Assembly (NCBI GenBank): GCA_017433615.1
Contig: JAFRGW010000080.1
Coordinates: 1 to 39,806, forward strand
Reading direction: 5' to 3'
Source of the DNA: Eubacterium sp.
GTDB lineage: Bacteria; Bacillota; Clostridia; Lachnospirales; Lachnospiraceae
Length of the DNA stretch: 39,806 nucleotides
Shown: piece after piece, positions 8,139-17,734 of the stretch
Layout of the letters: every line of letters starts with the position of its first letter
How positions within the stretch are numbered: position 1 is the stretch's first letter
The notes under the pieces: generated by a model
The model's input: only the letters and a program-made list of their open reading frames with translations
Told to the model about the DNA's origin: nothing
Database searches by the model: none
Program-made: the position numbers and the translations under genes

Positions 8139-8978
8139 ATGGAAAGTGCAAGGACAAAAGACCGGATCACACGTGTCGTCATCCATATTTTTCTGATTGT
8201 CATGGCGGTCATTATGATCGTACCGTTCCTGTGGATGGCGCTGACGGCATTTAAAACTGTACAGGAATCGACTTCAATCAATCCGTTTGTCATATTCCCT
8301 TCCAGCTGGAAGTTTGACAACTTTGCGTATGTGTGGGAAAACTACAATTTTCTCGTACTGTATAAGAATACACTGCTGATGATTTTTTTCCGTGTTGTCT
8401 GCGCGGTACTGACAGCCACAATGGCCGGATACGCATTCGGACGGCTGAAATTTCCGGGAAAAAACTTGCTGTTCAGCCTGGTGCTGCTGCAGATGATGGT
8501 GCCGCCGCAGATTTTCCTGCTGCCGCAGTACCTGATGGTTTCAAATATGAAGATGCTGAATACGGAATTTGCACTGGTCTTTCCGGGTCTGGTTACAGCA
8601 TTCGGCACGTATCTTCTGAAAACATCCTATCAGGCACTGCCAAAAGATCTGGAGGAAGCAGCGGCCATAGACGGATGCAATATCGGGCAGCGGTTCCTCT
8701 TTGTCATGGCGCCGCTTGCACGCTCCGGCATGGTTTCGCTGGGAATCTTTACAGCGGTTATCGCATTTAAAGAACTGATGTGGCCGATGATCGCGGCAAC
8801 CAACACGGCGAACACATCGCTGTCGGCTGCGCTGGCAAAAATGCAGGGCCAGTTCAGTACAAATTACCCACAGCTGATGGCGGCAGCGCTATTTGCAATT
8901 CTTCCGATGATTGTGATCTATCTGATTTTCCAGAAACAGTTTGTGGAAGGTATTGCGACATCCGGCGGTAAATTGTAA
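8139..8978 (+). CDS. Sugar ABC transporter permease (MsmG/MalG-type)
   Basis: Second membrane subunit of the importer, predicted to pair with the product of 7228-8124. It has about six membrane segments, including the N-terminal VVIHIFLIVMAVIMIVPFLW. The EAA loop is LEEAAAIDGCNIGQRFLFVM near residue 185. ATG 8139 sits nine bases after GAGGAGG. Earlier in-frame TTG 8121 and ATG 8130 overlap that ribosome binding site and are unlikely starts. The ribosome binding site covers the end of the upstream gene, so translation is probably coupled. Confidence 0.88.
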   Translation: MESARTKDRITRVVIHIFLIVMAVIMIVPFLWMALTAFKTVQESTSINPFVIFPSSWKFDNFAYVWENYNFLVLYKNTLLMIFFRVVCAVLTATMAGYAFGRLKFPGKNLLFSLVLLQMMVPPQIFLLPQYLMVSNMKMLNTEFALVFPGLVTAFGTYLLKTSYQALPKDLEEAAAIDGCNIGQRFLFVMAPLARSGMVSLGIFTAVIAFKELMWPMIAATNTANTSLSAALAKMQGQFSTNYPQLMAAALFAILPMIVIYLIFQKQFVEGIATSGGKL

Positions 8979-9008
8979 ATCCTGTTTCTTAGCGATAATA
9001 CAGGATTT
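8977..9008 (+). promoter_or_regulatory. Hairpin between permease and yesL-like gene
   Basis: AAATCCTGT (8977-8985) and ACAGGATTT (9000-9008) are perfect 9-bp complements starting at the permease stop codon. There is no T-tract, so I read it as an mRNA 3'-end or attenuating hairpin. The DNA after it (9010-9040) holds a GC-rich hairpin and no gene. Confidence 0.5.
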
Positions 9009-9078
9009 GCGCAGCTCGCGCGCGATCGGAGATCGCGGTTGAATATGAGAGAAATGCCGTTAAACGGGAGGATTTACC

Positions 9079-9786
9079 ATGTTATTTTCGGGATTTATGA
9101 ATCCGGACAGCAGGTTCGGAAGAGTATGCGGCTTCCTCGCAAATTTAATAATTGTAAATCTTTGCTTTTTGCTTACACTGGTGCCGGTCATTACGGCCGG
9201 CGCCGGTATCGCTGCTATGTACTATGCGGTGATGAAGCTGATGAGACAGCGTGAAATCCGTCCGGCATCAGATTTCTGGAAAGGATTTCGCGATAACTTT
9301 AAACGTGCGACACTGGTGTGGATCGTTCTGTTATGTCTGGCGGTGATTTTGATTATGGATTTCCGCATTGCGGCTTTTATGGGTGTCTGGGCACACGGAA
9401 TGTGGATCGGACTTGCAGGCACGGCACTGGTTATTTTATTAACAGCAATGTATCTGTTTCCGGTTATGGCGTGTTTTTACGGGACACTTAAGGAACAGAT
9501 CCGAAACAGCTTTTTGTTTATCGGGAAAAATATTTTGACTGCAGCTGCCGTTTTCTGTATCAATGTGATTCCTATGTATCTCACGTACCGTTATGCGGCA
9601 TATCTTCCGCTGTTTGCATTTCTCTGGTGTATGTGCGGTTTCTCACTGACGGCGTTTCTGAATGCACGTTTGCTTCTGGGGATTTTTATTCCTTATCTGA
9701 AGCCGGCTGCACCTGCGGGGAGTGTTGCTGCAGAAGAGGAAAAAGATGAGCAGGCATGGGAAGCAGAGATGAAGTATCTGCAGTAG
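9079..9786 (+). CDS. YesL family (DUF624) membrane protein
   Basis: Predicted integral membrane protein of 235 residues with about five hydrophobic segments. It opens with the DUF624/YesL pattern MNPDSRFGRVCGFLANLIIVNLCFLLTLVPVI-like (FMNP, GRV, LLTLVPVITAGA). Family members are usually found beside family 1 sugar ABC importers and glycoside hydrolases, as here. Their biochemical role is not established; a helper in uptake or assembly is only a guess. GGGAGG lies ten bases before the ATG. Only 19 bp separate it from the alpha-galactosidase gene, so it belongs to the operon. The tail is charged and Ala/Glu-rich. Confidence 0.8.
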   Translation: MLFSGFMNPDSRFGRVCGFLANLIIVNLCFLLTLVPVITAGAGIAAMYYAVMKLMRQREIRPASDFWKGFRDNFKRATLVWIVLLCLAVILIMDFRIAAFMGVWAHGMWIGLAGTALVILLTAMYLFPVMACFYGTLKEQIRNSFLFIGKNILTAAAVFCINVIPMYLTYRYAAYLPLFAFLWCMCGFSLTAFLNARLLLGIFIPYLKPAAPAGSVAAEEEKDEQAWEAEMKYLQ

Positions 9787-9805
9787 ACAGCCTGTCGGAG
9801 GTTCT

Positions 9806-12139
9806 ATGACCATACAATATGATCAGGTGACACGGACGTTTCACCTGAAAAATCAATCGATCAGCTATATTATGAAAATACTGCCGGACGGTCAGATCGG
9901 TCAGCTGTATTTCGGAGAAAGTGTGCGCAGGGAAGGAGGATTTGATCACCTTCTGGAACCTGCCTATCGTCCGATGTCTTCCTATGTTTTTGAGGGAGAC
10001 CGCAGCTTTTCACTGGAACATGTCCGTCAGGAGTACCCGGTATACGGGACAGGTGATTACCGGCATCCCGCAATTGTTATATGTGAAAAAAACGGGAGCA
10101 GAATTTCTGAATTTCACTATGTGCGGCATGAGATCACAGACGGAAAACCGGGGCTGGAGGGCCTGCCGGCGATCTACTGCGATCACGATTCAGAAGCGCA
10201 GACGCTGCAGCTTATTCTGCAGGACAGTGTTTCCGGTGTCGAGATTGTGTTATGTTATACGATCTTTGAAGCCGAACCGGCGATCGCCAGATCCGTAAAG
10301 ATTCGGAACGGCGGCAGTTCGGCAGTCAGTGTTGAGCAGGCAATGAGCCTGTGCCTGGATCTTCCGGATGCCGTATACGAATGGGTTCAGCTCTCGGGTG
10401 CCTGGGGAAGAGAGCGCCATATTTACAGACGGAAACTGTGCCAGGGAATTCAAAGCGTCGAAAGTACGCGCGGGAATTCTTCGCATATGCACAATCCGTT
10501 CGTTGCTTTAAAAAGACCTGAAACCACGGAGTTTTCGGGAGAGGTAATCGGATTCAGTCTTATTTATTCCGGAAATTTTCTCGCACAGGCAGAAGTGGAT
10601 ACCTATGATGTTACGCGGATGATGATCGGAATCAATCCGTTTGGATTTTCCTGGAAGCTGGAACCGCAGGAGACACTGCAGCTGCCGGAGGCAGTTATGG
10701 TGTTCTCACGGGACGGCCTTAACGGTATGAGTCAGGTTTATCACAAACTGTTCCGGGATCGTCTTGTGCGCGGGTGCTGGCGCAATCGTGTAAGACCCAT
10801 TCTGATTAACAGCTGGGAGTCCATGGGGTACAACCTCAGCGAGGAAAAACTGCTGGCATTTGCCCGGAAGGCAAAGGACTGCGGAATCGAGATGCTGGTG
10901 CTGGATGACGGATGGTTCGGAAACCGGACCAGTGACAAAGTGGGGCTGGGCGACTGGGATGAAGTGCGTTCCTGCTTTCCTTCCGGGATTTCAGGGCTTG
11001 CTGAAAAAATAAAGAAGACCGGATTGCAGTTTGGAATCTGGATTGAGCCGGAAATGGTCAACAGAGATTCGAACCTGTACAGAAAGCATCCCGACTGGCT
11101 GCTGCAGGCACCTGGCAGACGTCTTTCGCATGGCCGGAACGAACTGGTTCTGGATTTCACAAGGAAAGATGTTGTGGATTATCTGTATGATGTGCTGAAA
11201 CAGTTAATCGAACATGCGGATATTTCCTACATCAAGTGGGATATGAACCGCAGCATTACCGGGGCGTACGCCTGCTTGCTGGAAGCGAGCCGGCAGGGAG
11301 AGGTGTTTCACAGGTATATATTGGGCGTATATGAGCTATATGAACGTCTGATCCGTACATTCCCCGGGATTCTGTTTGAATCCTGTGCGTCAGGCGGCGG
11401 CAGATTTGATCCCGGAATGCTTTACTATGCGCCGCAGTGCTGGCTGAGTGACGATACAGATGCAATTGAGCGCATTTATATGCAGTACGGGACGTCGCTC
11501 TGTTATCCGGTCAGCAGCTTCGGAACGCATGTTTCGGCATCACCGAATCAGCAGGTATACCGGAGTACTTCGCTGCGTACACGTGCAAATGTCGCATACT
11601 TCGGAACATTTGGCTATGAACTGGATCTGGGAGAATTGACAGAGGATGAGATCTGTCAGATCCGTGGCCAGGTGACCCTGATGAAACAATACCGTGCTTT
11701 GTTTCAGTTTGGCACATTTTACAGACTGATCAGTCCGTTTGAGAACAGGCAGTTTGCCGCATGGATGACGGTAAGCGCTGACAGAAAGACGGCAATCGTC
11801 GGCTGGTATAAAATCATGAATGAAGTAAATGGTCCGTTTCACCGTGTCAGGCTGCAGGGACTTAATCCGGCGGAAAATTATAAGATCTCTGTCATCGGGG
11901 CATGCGGTGAAATCAAACCGCTGAAGAGTTTTAGTGCAGATGTACCGGAACAGGAAGCGGACAGCATTGAAGTTCTCGAGAACAATTGTAAAAAAGAGAG
12001 TGTATACGGCGGTGACGAACTGCTGAAGATCGGCCTGGTGACGACAGACAGCGCCGCAGGTGAACTGCGGAATGGAGTAAAACCGTCTTGTGATTTTGAT
12101 TCGCAGTTGTATCTGATTCAGACTGCAGAAAGAATGTAA
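9806..12139 (+). CDS. GH36 alpha-galactosidase
   Basis: Predicted cytoplasmic enzyme that hydrolyses terminal alpha-1,6-galactose from melibiose, raffinose or stachyose, yielding galactose for the gal genes. The 777 residues comprise an N-terminal beta-sandwich (to about 325), a TIM barrel ([31 protein letters not shown]) and a C-terminal beta domain. The catalytic nucleophile is Asp479 in IKWDMNRS, and the acid/base is Asp549 in CWLSDDTDA after [10 protein letters not shown]. These motifs match bacterial AgaA/RafA enzymes. It has no signal peptide, so whole sugars must be imported first. GGAGG precedes the ATG. It sits between the YesL gene and the ATPase of the same importer. Confidence 0.95.
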   Translation: MTIQYDQVTRTFHLKNQSISYIMKILPDGQIGQLYFGESVRREGGFDHLLEPAYRPMSSYVFEGDRSFSLEHVRQEYPVYGTGDYRHPAIVICEKNGSRISEFHYVRHEITDGKPGLEGLPAIYCDHDSEAQTLQLILQDSVSGVEIVLCYTIFEAEPAIARSVKIRNGGSSAVSVEQAMSLCLDLPDAVYEWVQLSGAWGRERHIYRRKLCQGIQSVESTRGNSSHMHNPFVALKRPETTEFSGEVIGFSLIYSGNFLAQAEVDTYDVTRMMIGINPFGFSWKLEPQETLQLPEAVMVFSRDGLNGMSQVYHKLFRDRLVRGCWRNRVRPILINSWESMGYNLSEEKLLAFARKAKDCGIEMLVLDDGWFGNRTSDKVGLGDWDEVRSCFPSGISGLAEKIKKTGLQFGIWIEPEMVNRDSNLYRKHPDWLLQAPGRRLSHGRNELVLDFTRKDVVDYLYDVLKQLIEHADISYIKWDMNRSITGAYACLLEASRQGEVFHRYILGVYELYERLIRTFPGILFESCASGGGRFDPGMLYYAPQCWLSDDTDAIERIYMQYGTSLCYPVSSFGTHVSASPNQQVYRSTSLRTRANVAYFGTFGYELDLGELTEDEICQIRGQVTLMKQYRALFQFGTFYRLISPFENRQFAAWMTVSADRKTAIVGWYKIMNEVNGPFHRVRLQGLNPAENYKISVIGACGEIKPLKSFSADVPEQEADSIEVLENNCKKESVYGGDELLKIGLVTTDSAAGELRNGVKPSCDFDSQLYLIQTAERM

Positions 12140-12173
12140 AACTGGTTTGTACGGGCAGCAGAAAGGGAAAAAA

Positions 12174-13328
12174 ATGTCAGAAGTTTTGATTAAAGATATG
12201 AAAAAGGTTTACGACAATAAGGTTACGGCAGTACATGATTTCAATCTCCATATAAAAGATAAGGAGTTTATTGTGCTGGTCGGACCGTCGGGCTGTGGAA
12301 AGTCTACATCGCTGCGCATGGTAGCAGGGCTGGAGGACATTTCTGCCGGAGAACTGTATATCGACGGAAAACTGGTCAATGATATCGCGGCAAAGGACCG
12401 TGACATCGCGATGGTGTTCCAGAACTATGCATTGTATCCACATATGTCGGTTTATGATAATATGGCGTTCGCGCTGAAACTCAAGAAGACGCCGAAAAGC
12501 GAAATTGACAAAAAAGTCCGTGAAGTTGCGGAAATTCTGGATATTACACAGTATCTGGAGCGCAAACCGAAAGCGCTCTCCGGCGGCCAGCGTCAGCGTG
12601 TCGCGATCGGCCGGGCAATGGTTCGTGACCCGAAAGTATTCCTGATGGATGAGCCGCTGTCAAATCTGGACGCGAAGCTGCGCAACCAGATGCGTGCGGA
12701 GATTATCAAGCTTCGTAAACGTATCAATACAACCTTTATGTATGTAACGCATGATCAGACAGAAGCGATGACGCTCGGCGATCGTATTGTCATTATGAAA
12801 GACGGGTATGTAAATCAGATCGGGACGCCGCAGGATCTGTTTGACCGTCCAGTTAACCTGTTTGTTGCGGGATTTATCGGTATGCCGGTTATGAATTTCT
12901 TTGACAATTGTTCACTTACCGTGAAAGAAGGCAAGTATTATGCGAATATAAAGGGTGTGGAATATCTGCTCAGCGATTTCCAGCAAAAAGCGCTCAGTCA
13001 GAATCAGCAGAAGCCATGCGAGATGATCTGCGGTATCCGTCCGCAGCATATCCGCATCGGAGAAGGTGAGCTGAAGGGAGAAATAGAAGTTTCTGAGATG
13101 CTCGGTTCAGAGGTTGATCTGCATGTGAACTGCGGCGGAGATGATGTCGTAATGGTTCTGCAGACAGCAGATCTGGAAATGGATGTTTCCACGGGCAATG
13201 AAGTGAATTTTACAGCGCAGCCGAGATTGATCCAGCTGTTTGATAAAGAATCCGGCAACAATCTGATCTGGTATGATGCAGAATCTGTGGCTGCACATTC
13301 ACCGAAGTGCAGGGATTACGATTTCTAA
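12174..13328 (+). CDS. msmK: Multiple-sugar ABC importer ATPase (MsmK/UgpC-type)
   Basis: Predicted ATP-hydrolysing subunit that energises CUT1 sugar importers, here most likely the permease pair at 7228-8978. All motifs are intact: Walker [10 protein letters not shown] (residues about 37-45), signature LSGGQRQR, Walker B VFLMDEP and the switch His in [11 protein letters not shown]-terminal regulatory OB/TOBE domain follows from about residue 240. Length 384 is typical. ATG 12174 has GAAAGGG upstream; an in-frame TTG at 12147 has no ribosome binding site. MsmK-type ATPases often serve several importers in Bacillota, so it may not be exclusive to this one. The symbol reflects subtype resemblance. 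Confidence 0.92.
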   Translation: MSEVLIKDMKKVYDNKVTAVHDFNLHIKDKEFIVLVGPSGCGKSTSLRMVAGLEDISAGELYIDGKLVNDIAAKDRDIAMVFQNYALYPHMSVYDNMAFALKLKKTPKSEIDKKVREVAEILDITQYLERKPKALSGGQRQRVAIGRAMVRDPKVFLMDEPLSNLDAKLRNQMRAEIIKLRKRINTTFMYVTHDQTEAMTLGDRIVIMKDGYVNQIGTPQDLFDRPVNLFVAGFIGMPVMNFFDNCSLTVKEGKYYANIKGVEYLLSDFQQKALSQNQQKPCEMICGIRPQHIRIGEGELKGEIEVSEMLGSEVDLHVNCGGDDVVMVLQTADLEMDVSTGNEVNFTAQPRLIQLFDKESGNNLIWYDAESVAAHSPKCRDYDF

Positions 13329-13349
13329 GATTGCGATTTTATAAATAAT

Positions 13350-13526
13350 GGGGGCTGTCGCGTTAAGCACCTTCATGCATAAATATACATCACCGGGACC
13401 GCTCCCGCTCCGGTCCTCGTGCAACGGTACTAAACTCGCACTGCTGTGCTCGTTAAGGAGCGGCACTGCGGATGTCCCTTTGATGTACATTATGCATTGG
13501 ATGCTTAGTGCGGCAGCCCCCTTTTT
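13350..13526. repeat. Large inverted-repeat element (copy C), possible terminator
   Basis: Arms 13350-13392 and 13481-13521 are imperfectly complementary along about 41 bases; the outer eight (GGGGGCTG/CAGCCCCC) are perfect. TTTTT (13522-13526) follows, so the RNA could act as a terminator after the ATPase gene. Read on the minus strand, the core holds AGTACCG(T)TGC and GAGCGGGAGCG, strings also found in copies B and A. The element ends just before the ribosome binding site of the next gene. Confidence 0.65.
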
Positions 13527-13536
13527 CAGGAGATGA

Positions 13537-15456
13537 ATGGAAAATTATTATAAAAACGCCGTAAAACGCGGACAGAAATACAACCGGCAGCGTCTGGCAA
13601 AGGGTGCATACCCGAATCTTCCTGTGCTGGATGAGATTCTTCCGGAGAATAAACAGATGACGGGCAGGGATCTCGGACTGGTACAGATTCCGTCTGAATG
13701 GATTGTCGGAACGGTTTCTTCTGCGCGGGCGGTTTCGTTTGCGGGCAATTTTATGCCTGCGGCGGATGAGAAGTCCGAGTTTGCCATGAAGTGGAAACGC
13801 CTGTGTGCCAGTCATCTGGAGGAGGGAATCCGGGAGCCGGTCCGTGTCTGTGAGTACATGAATCGTTTTTATGTACTGGAGGGCAATAAGCGCGTCAGTG
13901 TTCTCAAATATTTTGAGGCGCCGGTGGTTTCCGGTTATGTCAGACGAATCCTGCCGGACCGTGACGGGGATGAAGCGGCGGAGCGCTATTATGAACTGAT
14001 CGATTTTCAGGCGCGCTCCGGGATCAACTTTATCGAGTTTTCCAGACGCGGTTCCTGCAGGCAGCTGCAAAATGCTGTGGGTAAGCTTGAGGATGCCATC
14101 TGGACGGACGAAGAGGTCCGGAAATTCAGCGCCGCATATTATACATTCCGGAAGGTATATCTGGCGTGCGGCGGTGACAGGCTGACATCTACAACCGGAG
14201 ATGCTTTTCTGGCATTCATCCGGATTTATGGATATGACATCCTCTGGAGAAGCGGGGAGAGTCAGATCAGAAAAATCCTCACAAAAGCATGGGGAGAGAT
14301 TGCGATCCAGCAGGAAGAAAGCATGATTGAGATCCGGACGGAACCGGAAGCAGACGGGAAAGGCCTTCTGCAGCGTGTAATTGGTACTCCGCGGAAAAAA
14401 GTAGCCTTTCTGTATGATGAAGAACCGGTTTCTTCAAGCTGGAGTTATTACCATGAGCTTGGAAGAAGACATGCACAGAATGTCTTTTCTGAAAAAATCA
14501 GTACAAAGGCATATATTCTGGAGCGGGATGAAGCCATTGACGGCATGATGGAGCAGATGATCCGGGACGGTGCGGATGTGATCTTTACGGCATTTCCGCG
14601 TCTGCTGCCCGGAATTGTGAAGGCTGCACTGGAGCACCCGGAAATTGACGTGCTGAACTGTTCGCTGAATGAGTCCCACCGCAGTATAAGAACGTATTAT
14701 CCGCGGATGTATGAGGCAAAGTTTGTTACAGGCGCAATCGCAGGTTCACTTTGCCGCAGTCATAAACTGGGATACATCTGCAAGTATCCGGTCTATGGGG
14801 CGATTGCCGAGATCAATGCGTTTGCGAGAGGTGCACAGCTTACGGATCCGGATGCAGAAGTATATCTGGAATGGTCGTCCGTCGGCGGAATGGACGCAGC
14901 TGAGAACCGTCTGCTGGAAAAAGGAGCAGAACTGGTTTCGTTCCGTGAATTTGCTGCTTCAGAAGGGAAGAAACGCTATCTGCATGGCCTGAAGTGGATG
15001 CAGGACGACAGGTCTTCGCCGCTGGTGCTTCCGGTCTGGAACTGGGGCGTCTATTATGAGCGGATTCTGCGTGCTGTTCTGAATGGAACATTCCGCACGG
15101 AGGAGGGAAGAAATCCCCGCTCTTTAAATTATTACTGGGGTATGTCCGCCGGCGTAGTGGATATGATTTATGCGGACCGGCTTCCTGACAGTGCGAGATA
15201 TCTGGGGGATGTGCTGTGCCGTGCAATCCGGGACGGGAGCTGCCAGCCGTTTTACCGGATTGAAAGGGCAACCGGAAGAATTGTGATTCCGGAAGAAGGC
15301 GGACAGCAGATCAGCATGGAGGATATTATCCGGATGGACTATCTGGAAGACAATGTACAGGGCGAAATTCCGGCTTACGAGGAACTCGAAGAGAAGGCGA
15401 AGATTCTGGTGAATCATCAGGGTGTGGAACTGCCGAAGAAAGAAGCAGACCGATGA
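13537..15456 (+). CDS. ParB-like domain fused to BMP-type nucleoside-binding domain, function unknown
   Basis: A 639-residue protein without signal peptide or membrane segment, so probably cytoplasmic. Residues about 45-130 look like a ParB/sulfiredoxin-like domain, with FYVLEGNKRVSVLKYF at 111-126 resembling the ParB G-[HNE]-[RK]-R box. Residues about 180-280 form an alpha-helical linker. From about 290 (KKVAFLYDEEP) the rest resembles BMP/PnrA-type periplasmic nucleoside-binding proteins: GRRHAQNVF, ADVIFTAFPRLLPGIVKAA, YEAKFVTGAIAG, and KLGYICKYPVYGAIAEINAFARGA. Such domains usually sit outside the cell; an intracellular one suggests a ligand sensor. Its stop overlaps the phosphoesterase start by 4 bp, so the two are translationally coupled. 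I do not know its function. Confidence 0.7.
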   Translation: MENYYKNAVKRGQKYNRQRLAKGAYPNLPVLDEILPENKQMTGRDLGLVQIPSEWIVGTVSSARAVSFAGNFMPAADEKSEFAMKWKRLCASHLEEGIREPVRVCEYMNRFYVLEGNKRVSVLKYFEAPVVSGYVRRILPDRDGDEAAERYYELIDFQARSGINFIEFSRRGSCRQLQNAVGKLEDAIWTDEEVRKFSAAYYTFRKVYLACGGDRLTSTTGDAFLAFIRIYGYDILWRSGESQIRKILTKAWGEIAIQQEESMIEIRTEPEADGKGLLQRVIGTPRKKVAFLYDEEPVSSSWSYYHELGRRHAQNVFSEKISTKAYILERDEAIDGMMEQMIRDGADVIFTAFPRLLPGIVKAALEHPEIDVLNCSLNESHRSIRTYYPRMYEAKFVTGAIAGSLCRSHKLGYICKYPVYGAIAEINAFARGAQLTDPDAEVYLEWSSVGGMDAAENRLLEKGAELVSFREFAASEGKKRYLHGLKWMQDDRSSPLVLPVWNWGVYYERILRAVLNGTFRTEEGRNPRSLNYYWGMSAGVVDMIYADRLPDSARYLGDVLCRAIRDGSCQPFYRIERATGRIVIPEEGGQQISMEDIIRMDYLEDNVQGEIPAYEELEEKAKILVNHQGVELPKKEADR

Positions 15457-16061
15457 AGATATTAGTCGTAGCGGATGAAGAATCCAGATATTATTACGAT
15501 CACTATCAGCCGGGAAGGCTGGACGGGGTTGATCTGATTGTATCCTGCGGGGATCTGCACCGCTCCTATCTGGAGTTTCTGGTTACGCTTGGAAACTGCC
15601 CGCTGCTTTATGTCCGCGGGAATCACGATGATGCCTTTGCCGAACAGCCGCCGGAAGGCTGTACCTGTATTGACGGCGATGTATTTGTATATCAGGGAAT
15701 CCGGTTTGCCGGCCTCGGCGGATCAAACCGGTACCGGCCGGACGGCGTCAATATGTACACAGAGCGGCAGATGCGTTGGAGATGTCTGAAACTCCGGCGG
15801 AAACTCTGGAAATATGGCGGAGTTGACGTGCTGGTGACGCATGCACCTGCATTTGGGCAGGGGGATCTCGACACGATTCCGCACAGAGGATTCCGCTGTT
15901 TTCTGAAACTGATGGAAAAATACAGACCCCGCTACATGCTGCACGGGCATGTGCACCGCAATTACGGGTTCAAAATACCGGTAACCAGAAAATACATGGA
16001 TACGACGATTGTCAACGCGTGTGGGGCATATCTGCTGGAAGTGCAGTCCGGCAAACCATGA
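15453..16061 (+). CDS. Calcineurin-like metallophosphoesterase
   Basis: Predicted cytoplasmic phosphoesterase of 202 residues in the small YfcE/MJ0936-like class. Visible metal motifs are SCGDLH (about 31-36), RGNHDD (about 55-60), VTHAP (about 130-134) and LHGHVHR (about 164-170). The usual first motif Asp-X-His is replaced by ADEES (residues 8-12), keeping the Asp but lacking the His. Family members cleave phosphodiesters, nucleotides or phosphoproteins; the substrate here is unknown. The start overlaps the ParB/BMP gene by ATGA, which points to a shared job, perhaps cleaving a nucleotide ligand sensed by that protein (inference). galT follows after 22 bp. Confidence 0.8.
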   Translation: MKILVVADEESRYYYDHYQPGRLDGVDLIVSCGDLHRSYLEFLVTLGNCPLLYVRGNHDDAFAEQPPEGCTCIDGDVFVYQGIRFAGLGGSNRYRPDGVNMYTERQMRWRCLKLRRKLWKYGGVDVLVTHAPAFGQGDLDTIPHRGFRCFLKLMEKYRPRYMLHGHVHRNYGFKIPVTRKYMDTTIVNACGAYLLEVQSGKP

Positions 16062-16083
16062 ACAATGCACAGAGGGTTAAAAT

Positions 16084-17631
16084 ATGAGCGATAGAAGAAT
16101 TGAAAATCTGATTGATTATGGAATCAGGAAAAACCTGCTGGAAGAAGCAGACAGGATCTGGGCGTACAACCAGATTCTTATGATTCTGCATGCAGACAGT
16201 GATGAAGCATTGGCAGCGGCAGAAGAAGCAGATGGCAGCGGCAGTCTGGGTTCCGGGCAAAACGAACAGGATGCAGACGAGATCGCAGTGATTCTGGACC
16301 GGCTCTGTGCACTGGCACGCAAAACCGGAGCACTGACCGATGACGGTGTGGTCAGCCATGACCTGTTTGACACGAAGCTGATGGGCGTGCTGACGCCGCG
16401 TCCGTCACAGATCCGGTCGGAGTTTTCTCTCCGGTATGACATTTCTCCGGAGAATGCCACAAGCTGGTTTTATGATTTCTCAGGAAATACCAACTATATC
16501 CGGCGGGACCGGATCAGAAAAGATGTGAAATGGGTGACCAGTACAGAGTACGGCGATCTGGATATCACCATCAATCTGTCCAAGCCGGAAAAAGATCCCA
16601 AAGCGATCGCGGCCGCGAGGAATATGCCGCAGTCAGCGTATCCAAAGTGTCAGCTGTGTGCGGAAAATGAAGGATATGCCGGCAGGGTGAATCACCCGGC
16701 GAGGGAAAATCACAGGATTATTCCGGTTACCATTAATGGAAGTGACTGGTATTTTCAGTACTCGCCTTATGTCTATTATAATGAGCACTGTATTGTATTT
16801 AACAGTCATCATGTGCCGATGCGGATTGATGCGGCAGCGTTCCGGAAACTGCTGGATTTTGTGAAGCAGTTCCCGCATTATTTTGTGGGATCCAATGCGG
16901 ATCTGCCGATTGTCGGCGGATCAATCCTTTCACATGATCATTTCCAGGGCGGGCATTATACATTTGCCATGGAAAAGGCATTTGTGGAGACACCGCTTGT
17001 CTGCAGCGGATACCCGGAGGTGGAGGCCGGCATCGTGAAGTGGCCGCTCTCCGTCATCCGGCTGCGGTCACTGGATGATACGGCACTGGTCAATCTGGCA
17101 GATGAAATTCTGACTTGCTGGCGCGGTTATTCCGATCCGGAAGCATTTATTTTTGCAGAGACAGGCGGCGTGCCGCACAATACGATTACGCCGATCGCAC
17201 GTCGAAGGGGCGCGGTGTATGAGCTGGATCTCGTGCTGCGCAACAATATCACGACAGAGGAACATCCGCTGGGCGTGTATCATCCGCATGCAGAGCTGCA
17301 TCACATCAAGAAAGAAAACATCGGCCTGATTGAGGTGATGGGTCTTGCTGTTCTGCCGGCGCGTCTGAAGGAAGAAATGAGTCTTCTGGCGGATGCACTG
17401 GTTTCCGGTGCGAATATCCGCAGCGATGCGCGGATTGCCGCACATGCAGACTGGGCGGAGGCATTGCAGAAGCAGTACCGGTTTGACAAAGAAAATGCAG
17501 ATATGATATTAAGAGATGAGATCGGCAAAGTGTTTATGCAGGTTTTGGAGGATGCCGGCGTGTACAAGCGCACCCCTGAGGGAAAAGCGGCGTTCCTGCG
17601 GTTCTGCAGGCAGGCGGGATTGGTTCTGTGA
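16084..17631 (+). CDS. galT: UDP-glucose--hexose-1-phosphate uridylyltransferase, class II GalT
   Basis: Leloir pathway enzyme that swaps UMP between UDP-glucose and galactose-1-phosphate. It belongs to the Bacillota GalT class, about 500 residues. Signatures include HDLFDTKLMG, TPRPSQI, YPKCQLCAENEGY, EHCIVFNSHH and the active-site SHDHFQGGHY, with the nucleophilic His in HDH(F)QGGH. Residues about 40-65 form an Ala/Glu/Gly/Ser-rich stretch (GSGSLGSGQNEQ) that looks inserted relative to the usual helix. galK lies 103 bp downstream; that gap contains only a 6-bp hairpin (17660-17687). It lies downstream of the alpha-galactosidase, which supplies the galactose. Confidence 0.95.
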   Translation: MSDRRIENLIDYGIRKNLLEEADRIWAYNQILMILHADSDEALAAAEEADGSGSLGSGQNEQDADEIAVILDRLCALARKTGALTDDGVVSHDLFDTKLMGVLTPRPSQIRSEFSLRYDISPENATSWFYDFSGNTNYIRRDRIRKDVKWVTSTEYGDLDITINLSKPEKDPKAIAAARNMPQSAYPKCQLCAENEGYAGRVNHPARENHRIIPVTINGSDWYFQYSPYVYYNEHCIVFNSHHVPMRIDAAAFRKLLDFVKQFPHYFVGSNADLPIVGGSILSHDHFQGGHYTFAMEKAFVETPLVCSGYPEVEAGIVKWPLSVIRLRSLDDTALVNLADEILTCWRGYSDPEAFIFAETGGVPHNTITPIARRRGAVYELDLVLRNNITTEEHPLGVYHPHAELHHIKKENIGLIEVMGLAVLPARLKEEMSLLADALVSGANIRSDARIAAHADWAEALQKQYRFDKENADMILRDEIGKVFMQVLEDAGVYKRTPEGKAAFLRFCRQAGLVL

Positions 17632-17734
17632 AAAACTGCTTTACTGCTTTTAAAATGTGACGGGCGAACAGACATCGCACAGCCCGTGCGGGGTCGGAGA
17701 TCGATATTTATATTTAAAATAACTGGAGGGGACT

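Noticed and set aside
9009-9040. Short string TCGGAGATCG also at 17694-17703, a possible further repeat family
   Set aside because: Only ten bases are exact, in GC-rich DNA; the flanking similarity is too weak to separate from chance.
13348-13536. Open frames within the inverted repeat before the ParB/BMP gene
   Set aside because: They read through the hairpin arms, lack ribosome binding sites, and one has an odd Ser/Leu/Arg-rich composition.
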